From positions 1-63,436 of the forward strand of contig JAISUT010000057.1 in the NCBI GenBank assembly GCA_031271905.1: a DNA stretch of 63,436 nucleotides, read 5' to 3'. The translations under genes were made by a program, and so were the position numbers. The stretch comes from Acidobacteriota bacterium. GTDB taxonomy: Bacteria; Acidobacteriota; UBA6911. Below are positions 58,035 to 63,436 of the stretch, piece by piece. The first letter of the stretch is position 1, and each line of letters starts with the position of its first letter. Under the pieces are notes generated by a model, which saw only the letters and a list, made by a program, of their open reading frames with translations, had not been told where the DNA came from and made no database searches.

Positions 58035-58465
58035 AGGTTCGATTCCTTTTCTATAATGCGGTGGCGGTGCGCGCCATCATGCGACACGCCCCGCCCCCCC
58101 TGCGTATCCACAGAGCTGGAAGCGCCAATTATAGAGAAAAATCGCCGGGATTGGGAATGTAAAGTTGCGCGGCGGCGAATAATTGTGCTTTGGCTCCGAT
58201 GCGCGTCCCGCCCCGCCCGCAAAAGCCGTCCAGACCGCTTGAACCGCTTGAACACAGAAAGGCTTGTTTCTTCTGTAGCTTTGACGGTAGAATTCCGGCT
58301 TCGTCCTTTCATGGGGCGCAGGAACCGACGGGAAGGCGGGTGGGGCGTGTGCCCGGGGTGACGGCGGAAACGAAGCGTGAAAGGTGAACGAACAACTGCG
58401 GGGATCGCGAAAATGAGGAGTTTCGTGGAGGCTTCCGACCCCGAATTAAATATGAGGACTATCGA
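58035..58465. other. intergenic region between the RAM-domain gene and the radical SAM gene
   Basis: A 431-bp divergent spacer. It holds AT-containing patches (TATAAT at 58052-58057 on the plus strand; the same box on the minus strand at 58128-58133) but no matching -35 boxes. The last 40 bases supply GAGGA before the radical SAM start. No gene is seen on either strand. Confidence 0.4.
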
Positions 58466-60067
58466 ATGGCTACCGAACTTTCGTCCGTGAAGACAACCTT
58501 GACCGGCGCGCGCATCAACCCGATACCGGGCGACGTGCCGTTTTCCACCACCTCCCTCTGCCCCGAATGCGGAGCGAAGGTGGAGGCCACGGTGCTGGAA
58601 AAAGACGGCAGGATCGTCATGGAGAAAACCTGCCCCGAACACGGCTCGTTCAGCGACGTCGTGCTTTCGGACGCTTACTACTACCACCGCATGATGGCTT
58701 GGAACCGCGACGTGGGTTGCGGCGTCTCCAACCCCGCCGTTCCGGACGCCAAGTCGTGCCCGGACGATTGCGGCATGTGCAACCTGCACGTCAGCCACAC
58801 GGTGCTGGCGAACGTCGATCTGACCAACCGCTGCAACCTCGCCTGCCCGATCTGTTTCGCCAACGCCAGCGTGCAGGACTACATCTACGAGCCGTCGTTC
58901 GAGGAGATCGTCAAGACCCTGCAGACGTTGCGCGACTCCAAGCCGGTGTCGGGGCGCGTCGTACAGTTCGCCGGCGGCGAGCCGACCATGCACCCGGACT
59001 GGTTCAAGATATTGAAGAAGGCGGGCGAGATGGGCTTCTCCCACGTCCAGTGCGCCACCAACGGCCTGAAGTTCGCCCAGGAGCCCGATTTCGCCGAGAA
59101 GTCGCGCGATGCGGGCCTGCACACGCTCTATTTGCAGTTCGACGGGCTCGACCCGGCGCTGTACGAGAAGATCCGCGGCCGGAAGGATCTGCTCGACATC
59201 AAGATGAAGGCCATCGAGAACGTCCGCAAGGCGGGGCTGAAGATCGTCTACGTGCCCACCATCGTCGGCGGCCTGAACGACGACCAGGTGCCTAAGATCG
59301 TCCAGTTCGCCTTGGAGACCATCGACGTCTGCTCCGGCATCAGCTTCCAGCCGGTCGCCATCACCGGGCGCATCGAGCAGGCCGAGCGCGCCAAGATGCG
59401 CTTCACCCTCTCCGACCTCGCCAACCGGGTCAACGAACTCGGCTACACCGACAAAGAAGACTGGTTCCCGCTCTCCTGCACGACGCCGATCACCGAACTC
59501 ATCCAAGCGTTGCGGGGCGAGCCGAACGTCATGGTCTCCTGCCACCCCCTGTGCGGCATCGGAACCTACTTCTTCGTGGACAAGAACAAGAAGCCGACGC
59601 CGGTCACCCGCTTCCTGGACATCAAGGGCTTTTTCGACGACATCCAGAAGCAGGCCGACAAGATCAAGAGCCGTTCGGGGTTCACCACGATTTTCAACAA
59701 GTTGAGCACGTTGAGCCTGTTCAACAGCGCCAAGAGCCACTTCGATTCGAGCAAGGCGCCCGAGGGGTTGACCCTGACCAAGCTCGGGCAGACCATCGAA
59801 GGGCTGCTCGACAAGAAGGCCGGGCGCGGCGCCAACGACGGCACCTACACCTACAAGACCCTGATGGTGGCGGGCATGCACTTCATGGACTCGTACAACT
59901 ACGACGTGGAGCGCGTGAAACGCTGCGTCATCAACTACTCGACGCCGGACGGCAAGCTGTACCCGTTCTGCACCTACAACTCCGGGCCGGTGTTCCGCAC
60001 CAAGATCGAGAAGCAGTTCTCCTGCCCCAAGTCGGAGTACAAGCCGAGGAAGGTGAGCATCGAGTAG
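58466..60067 (+). CDS. radical SAM enzyme of the Tes/MJ0619 family
   Basis: 533 residues. An N-terminal zinc-ribbon-like element (CPEC 32-35...TCPEHG 56-60) and a second Cys group (CPDDCGMC) precede the radical SAM motif CNLACPIC (Cys123/127/130), followed by the SAM-binding QFAGGEPTM. The CPEC...CPEHGxF...SDAxYYxR opening is characteristic of the MJ0619/tetraether-synthase (Tes) group, which includes archaeal Tes and bacterial membrane-spanning-lipid synthases as well as pterin-methylating enzymes. C-terminal Cys residues (CTYNSG, SCPK) may bind further clusters. It is monocistronic, ends in a strong terminator, and has GAGGA seven bases before the ATG. Lipid cross-linking is a hypothesis. 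Confidence 0.8.
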   Translation: MATELSSVKTTLTGARINPIPGDVPFSTTSLCPECGAKVEATVLEKDGRIVMEKTCPEHGSFSDVVLSDAYYYHRMMAWNRDVGCGVSNPAVPDAKSCPDDCGMCNLHVSHTVLANVDLTNRCNLACPICFANASVQDYIYEPSFEEIVKTLQTLRDSKPVSGRVVQFAGGEPTMHPDWFKILKKAGEMGFSHVQCATNGLKFAQEPDFAEKSRDAGLHTLYLQFDGLDPALYEKIRGRKDLLDIKMKAIENVRKAGLKIVYVPTIVGGLNDDQVPKIVQFALETIDVCSGISFQPVAITGRIEQAERAKMRFTLSDLANRVNELGYTDKEDWFPLSCTTPITELIQALRGEPNVMVSCHPLCGIGTYFFVDKNKKPTPVTRFLDIKGFFDDIQKQADKIKSRSGFTTIFNKLSTLSLFNSAKSHFDSSKAPEGLTLTKLGQTIEGLLDKKAGRGANDGTYTYKTLMVAGMHFMDSYNYDVERVKRCVINYSTPDGKLYPFCTYNSGPVFRTKIEKQFSCPKSEYKPRKVSIE

Positions 60068-60131
60068 CCGCGCCGCGCGCACAGGCGCCGACGAACACGC
60101 CGGGAAGACGCCGGACGGCGCGGGATGTTTC

Positions 60132-60168
60132 AAGGGGGTGGATCGCTTGATCCGCCCCTTTACTTTTT
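60132..60168 (+). terminator. Rho-independent terminator after the radical SAM gene
   Basis: Stem AAGGGG...GGATC / GATCC...CCCCTT with a GCTT loop and a small internal mismatch, followed by TTACTTTTT. It lies 65 bp past the stop. Confidence 0.8.
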
Positions 60169-60258
60169 GGGCGGCCTCTTGGGCGCCTTTGGGGGCAACG
60201 CCTCCGCCGGGGCGCGGCCAGGGGATTCGCCGCCCTTCGTCGCCCCTCCCCCTTCCAT

Positions 60259-60370
60259 CGGAAATATCGCCCCCCCCCCCGAAGTGCCCCCCGGAAATAT
60301 CGCTTGGCTTCGGGGGGTGTTTTGGCGAATAATCGGCGACGGTGCTGTATGTGATTTGCGAGTTCGCCAA
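60259..60370 (+). promoter_or_regulatory. repeat-rich upstream region of the gene at 60411
   Basis: Contains two copies of CGGAAATATCGC (60259-60270, 60292-60303) separated by an 11-base C tract. It also has an 8-bp inverted repeat TTGGCGAA (60322-60329) / TTCGCCAA (60363-60370), and the 18-mer shared with the hemB upstream region (60320-60337). The C tract could vary in length and alter promoter spacing. Confidence 0.4.
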
Positions 60371-60410
60371 TCCGGTTTTATCAGACCCTTTGTCAAAGGA
60401 GACGACGAGT

Positions 60411-61370
60411 ATGAAGATGCGCTTCACGGTGATGGTTTTCGCGGCGGCGCTGGCGTGTTCCACGGCGGCGCGGGCGGCTGACTACCAGCCCCATATCGAA
60501 TGCAACCGCCAGTGCCTGGCGGGTTTCATGGACACCTACCTCAAGGCGCTGATCGCGCACGACTCATCGAAGCTGCCGGTCACCAAGAACGTCAAGTACA
60601 CGGAGAACGGCGTGCGCCTCAACCTGACCGACGGCCTGTGGCACACGGTGACCGCCATGCCGACCTACCGCTTGGACGTGATCGACGAGTATTCCGGGCA
60701 GGTCGGCTTGCTCGGCATCATCAACGAGAATGGCAATAAGAACTGGTTCGCCGTCCGGCTGAAGGTGGAGAAGGGCAAGCAGGTCTCGGAGATCGAGAAC
60801 CTGGTGGTGCGCAACATCATGGGCGGCATGCCCGCCGACGGCCCGGAGCTGGGGGCGGCCCTGGCCGAGCCGCATCCGTTGATGATGCAGGCGATCCCCG
60901 CCGGGAAGCGGTCGTCGCACGCGGAGCTGGCCGCCATCGGCGACAGCTATTTCGCCGGCCTGGACACGGAGAACGACGGCAAGTACGTGCCGTTCGATCC
61001 GGCATGCCAGCGGCGCGAGAACGGCATGGTGACCGCCAACAACACCGACTCGCCCAAAGGCTCGATGCAGTGGCTGGATTGCAAGGCGCAGTTCGACACC
61101 CACTTCTCGACGATCGTCACCGACATACGCGAACGCCGGTTCATCGCGGATCCGGAGACCGGGCTGTCCTTCGGCTGGGGATATTTCGACCATGACGGCA
61201 GCGTCGAGAAGATGGCCAGCGCCGACGGCAAGATGGAAGACGTCTCCCCGACCTTCCGCATGCCCTTCTCGTTCTACATCGCCGAGATCTTCAAGGTCGT
61301 GGACGGGAAGATACGCCAGATCGAGGCGGTGCTGACCACCGTGCCGTTCGGCATGGAGTCCACCTGGTAG
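60411..61370 (+). CDS. secreted protein of unknown function beside a CE15-like esterase
   Basis: 319 residues from ATG 60411 with AAAGGAG nine bases upstream. Signal peptide MKMRFTVMVFAAALACSTAARAA. The mature N-terminus (CNRQCLAGFMDTYLKALIAHDSSKLPVTKNVKYTENGV) has the helix-then-strand shape of SnoaL/NTF2-like proteins. A second similar segment near the C-terminus (FSFYIAEIFKVVDGKIRQIEAV) closes it. Four cysteines may form disulfides. It is 233 bp before the esterase gene and likely works on the same exported substrate; I cannot name a reaction. Confidence 0.65.
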   Translation: MKMRFTVMVFAAALACSTAARAADYQPHIECNRQCLAGFMDTYLKALIAHDSSKLPVTKNVKYTENGVRLNLTDGLWHTVTAMPTYRLDVIDEYSGQVGLLGIINENGNKNWFAVRLKVEKGKQVSEIENLVVRNIMGGMPADGPELGAALAEPHPLMMQAIPAGKRSSHAELAAIGDSYFAGLDTENDGKYVPFDPACQRRENGMVTANNTDSPKGSMQWLDCKAQFDTHFSTIVTDIRERRFIADPETGLSFGWGYFDHDGSVEKMASADGKMEDVSPTFRMPFSFYIAEIFKVVDGKIRQIEAVLTTVPFGMESTW

Positions 61371-61603
61371 GCGGGACGGCGACGCGGGCGAGGCGGATGG
61401 CGTCCGCCCCCCTCCTGCGTCGCCGCATCCTATTTGTGGACGACGGAGTGGACAACCCTCCGCAGCCGCCGCAGCCGCCCGCAGGACTGCTTCATCGCGA
61501 CCGGCTCCGGCGGTGGCATCGGCCCGGGGGCTTTCCGAGGGCATGGATGGAAGTTGGAAGCCGCGCCTTCACAACACGTTTTGGAATTGGAAAAGGAGGA
61601 TGG

Positions 61604-62848
61604 ATGCGACATGTCCTCATGGCTGTCGGATTGTTTTGGTTGGGCGTGCAACTGGCGATGGCGGCGGGGGACATGCCGCTGGTCTATGACAAGGAAGACA
61701 CTGGCGCGGATGCGGCCAAGCCGCCCATGCCCGCCTTCGGCGACCTCCCTGCCATTCCGCACCTCCCCGACCCGTTTATGAAGGCGGACGGCGAACGCAT
61801 CGCCACGCGCGAGGAATGGCGCGTCCGGCGCGCCGAAATCAAATCGATCCTCGAGCATTACGACGTCGGGGAGAAGCCGGGGAAGCCGAGCGTGTTCAAG
61901 GCGGCGCTCGAAGGCAACACGATCACCATCACGGTGGGCGAAGGGGGCGACACCTTCGATATGACGGCGGTGGTCAACCGTCCGGCTGGCGCGCCGGACA
62001 CGCCGATCCCGGCCATCATCGGCGTCAACACGCCGACCGGCAGCCTCCCCGCCGACCTGTTCAGCAAACGCGGCATCGCGACTGTCACGTTCCGTTCCGA
62101 CCAGTTGACTCCCCCGGCGTTCGGCGGCGGCGATTCGTACACCACGGGCAATTTCGCCAAGCTGTATCCGCAAACCACTGCGGGGCACATGATCCGCTGG
62201 GCTTGGGGCGTCAGCCGCGTCATCGACGCGCTGGAGGCGCTGCCCGAAGCCGGAATCGACCTGTCGAAGCTGGCCGTCAGCGGCTGTTCGTACCAGGGCA
62301 AGATCGCGTTGTACGCCGGAGCCTTCGACGAACGCATCGCGCTGACCATCCCGCACGAGTCGGGCGGCGGCGGCACCATTTCCTGGCGCTATTCGGACAT
62401 GCTGGAAAAGCGCGACAAGACCGAGGTGGAGAACCTGCTCCACGCTCAGGGCGCGCCTTGGTACGCCGAAGCTCTGCGCCAATTCAACGACGCGCCGGAC
62501 AAGCTCCCCTTCGACCACCATGAACTGATCGCCATGATCGCGCCCCGCGCGGTGCTGATGCTAGAAAGCTCGATGATCCCGCGCATGGGGGCGGAGGCTG
62601 CCCGCATCGACGCCCTGGCCGCGCGCGAAGTCTGGCGGGCTCTCGGCGTGCCGGACCGTATGGGGGCGACGGAGGAAAACGTCAACCACTGCCAGTGGCA
62701 CCCGAATTTCACGCCCGCACTCGAGGCGTATCTCGACAAGTTCCTTTTGGGCAAGAGCGACGGCGGCGAGACCGACATCCTGCGCTCCAAGTACACCGAC
62801 ATCGACCGGGCGAAATGGATTCCTTGGACCGCGCCGGAGCTGAAGTAG
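61604..62848 (+). CDS. secreted CE15-like (glucuronoyl esterase) alpha/beta hydrolase
   Basis: 414 residues from ATG 61604 (AAAGGAGG close upstream), with signal peptide MRHVLMAVGLFWLGVQLAMA. It contains the nucleophile motif SGCSYQGKIAL (GCSxxGK of CE15), an acidic HESGGGG loop and the His in NHCQWHPNF, the three positions of the glucuronoyl esterase catalytic site. CE15 enzymes cut ester bonds between lignin alcohols and glucuronoxylan. TFRSDQLTPPAFGGG and FDHHELIAMIAPRAVLMLESS also fit. It pairs with the secreted unknown at 60411 and, at a distance, the tannase-family esterase. Confidence 0.8.
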   Translation: MRHVLMAVGLFWLGVQLAMAAGDMPLVYDKEDTGADAAKPPMPAFGDLPAIPHLPDPFMKADGERIATREEWRVRRAEIKSILEHYDVGEKPGKPSVFKAALEGNTITITVGEGGDTFDMTAVVNRPAGAPDTPIPAIIGVNTPTGSLPADLFSKRGIATVTFRSDQLTPPAFGGGDSYTTGNFAKLYPQTTAGHMIRWAWGVSRVIDALEALPEAGIDLSKLAVSGCSYQGKIALYAGAFDERIALTIPHESGGGGTISWRYSDMLEKRDKTEVENLLHAQGAPWYAEALRQFNDAPDKLPFDHHELIAMIAPRAVLMLESSMIPRMGAEAARIDALAAREVWRALGVPDRMGATEENVNHCQWHPNFTPALEAYLDKFLLGKSDGGETDILRSKYTDIDRAKWIPWTAPELK

Positions 62849-62923
62849 ACATTGTCGGAAGATGGATGCTCGATTGCGGTCTGTCGGGAACATGGCCGGG
62901 AACATGGCGCGCGGGCGGTGGAT

Positions 62924-63112
62924 TTACTTGTCCAGCAGCCATTGCAGCGCATTGCGCTTGCGGATGCCGTCGTAATCGCCGTCCGGATCCTCGTCCAAGG
63001 TGAGAAGGACTTTGGGGTAATGGTCGTTTATCGACCGGAGAGGCTTGAGCTCGCGCTCCAAGACAGCCGCGTCACAGACAGTTGCGGCCACTTGGAAATA
63101 AGCAGTCCCGGT
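62924..63112 (-). pseudogene. C-terminal remnant of a DUF4143-type ATP-binding protein
   Basis: About 61 residues: GTAYFQVAATVCDAAVLEREL and SINDHYPKVLLTLDE...DGIRKRNALQWLLDK. This is the same end as in the remnant at 464-1282 (YYQVSASVLDANTLKREL...HVIDWLLERG), but clearly diverged, so it is a separate family member. Upstream the frame turns into unrelated sequence near 63115. No intact gene is possible. Confidence 0.65.
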
Positions 63113-63436
63113 TCTCGGCTTGGTGGCGATTCCGGCACCGCCCCACAAGACCGTGCCGCCCGTGCGGCCGATGTCCGCAGAAGCCCGGCAGAACATCGCC
63201 GCGCTCAAACAGCGCAGCCCGAACCTGCACCGAAGAAGCCGATTTTCATCTACGACCCGACCAAGCCGCTCACCCTCATGAATACAAAGGAGAAGTGACA
63301 ATCTCCGCGCCCGCGCACAGATCGTAGATTCCCGAGTGTTGTGACGCGATTTGATTTCTGAAGACCTTCCAAAACCGTTGAAATTACACTATATACCTTA
63401 GCCGCGCATCCGCGTGTCGTTTTGCAGTGCCCACTT
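63113..63436. other. window end without a recognisable gene
   Basis: One plus-strand frame ends at 63298 with a protein-like tail KKPIFIYDPTKPLTLMNTKEK, possibly the 3' end of a decayed gene. Beyond it the DNA is AT-richer with no features. Confidence 0.3.

Noticed and set aside
58034-58046. GGTTCGATTCC resembling a tRNA T-arm
   Set aside because: The flanking bases cannot form a 5-bp T-stem or an acceptor stem, and the site overlaps the start region of the RAM-domain gene.
58052-58057. Perfect TATAAT as promoter of the radical SAM gene
   Set aside because: It is about 410 bp from the gene start with no -35 box at the right distance; not strong enough to annotate as a promoter.
57953-60463. 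836-residue minus-strand frame
   Set aside because: Antisense of the radical SAM gene; His/Arg/Asp-rich with no domain.

Overview
This is a high-GC bacterial chromosome segment with about 50 genes. It probably comes from an anaerobic, diderm (outer-membrane) bacterium. Outer-membrane evidence is a BamD-like lipoprotein, a TolC/CusB/CusA efflux system and the tail of a TonB-dependent receptor. Anaerobic evidence is a glycyl radical enzyme and a NuoE/NuoF/NuoG-GltD flavoprotein complex. The orders tilS-ftsH-folP-cdaA-cdaR and def-fmt-rsmB...rpe resemble those of Deltaproteobacteria-type genomes, but no rRNA or other decisive marker is present, so the phylum is left open. Two kinds of secreted plant-wall esterase (tannase/feruloyl-esterase type and CE15-like), together with many remnants of DUF4143/AAA ATPases and Rpn-type proteins, fit a gut or plant-degrading habitat; this is inference.

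Layout. 0-7.5 kb: remnants (Rpn tail, 5'-truncated DUF4143 ATPase), an orphan glycyl radical enzyme, a secreted TPR protein, a lipoprotein and a TonB-receptor tail. 7.5-10.7 kb (minus): radC, fabG-like reductase, two coupled small membrane proteins, endonuclease IV. 10.8-16.6 kb (plus): def-fmt-rsmB, then rpe, a BamD-like lipoprotein and a degenerate response regulator. 16.7-22.9 kb: a Cus-type heavy-metal RND efflux operon interrupted by an ATPase remnant and a perfect inverted repeat. 23-25.5 kb: a secreted unknown, a polyprenol-phosphate mannosyltransferase-like enzyme, a transposase remnant and an AT-richer DUF3237 gene. 25.7-35.7 kb (minus): tilS, ftsH, folP, cdaA, cdaR, mfd. 35.8-42.5 kb: hemB, hemL, an HNH nuclease, hom-thiC, nth. 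42.7-46.8 kb (minus): comEA, the amt-glnB ammonium module, pepD. 47-51.3 kb: a tannase-family esterase, an AAA/PD-(D/E)XK protein and nuclease/ATPase debris. 51.4-58.0 kb (minus): a three-subunit NADH-linked iron-sulfur flavoprotein (nuoE-like, nuoF-like, GltD-NuoG fusion) behind a tandem RAM-domain regulator. 58.4-62.8 kb (plus): a Tes/MJ0619-like radical SAM enzyme, a secreted unknown and a CE15-like esterase. The window ends in another DUF4143 tail.

Two threads cross these regions. First, a family of tiny (62-121 bp) inverted-repeat elements with ends GGGAACCTCTAAAAA is scattered at five places. Two copies have exact 4-bp target duplications and two abut stop codons, so these are non-autonomous miniature transposons. 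Second, radC and comEA share a bipartite upstream motif with identical spacing, which hints at common control of DNA-processing genes. The most interesting biochemical candidate is the nuoE/nuoF/GltD-NuoG complex. It has two flavin sites and many Fe-S clusters, but its molybdopterin-like domain lacks the catalytic Cys/Sec, as expected for an electron-bifurcating or transhydrogenase complex.
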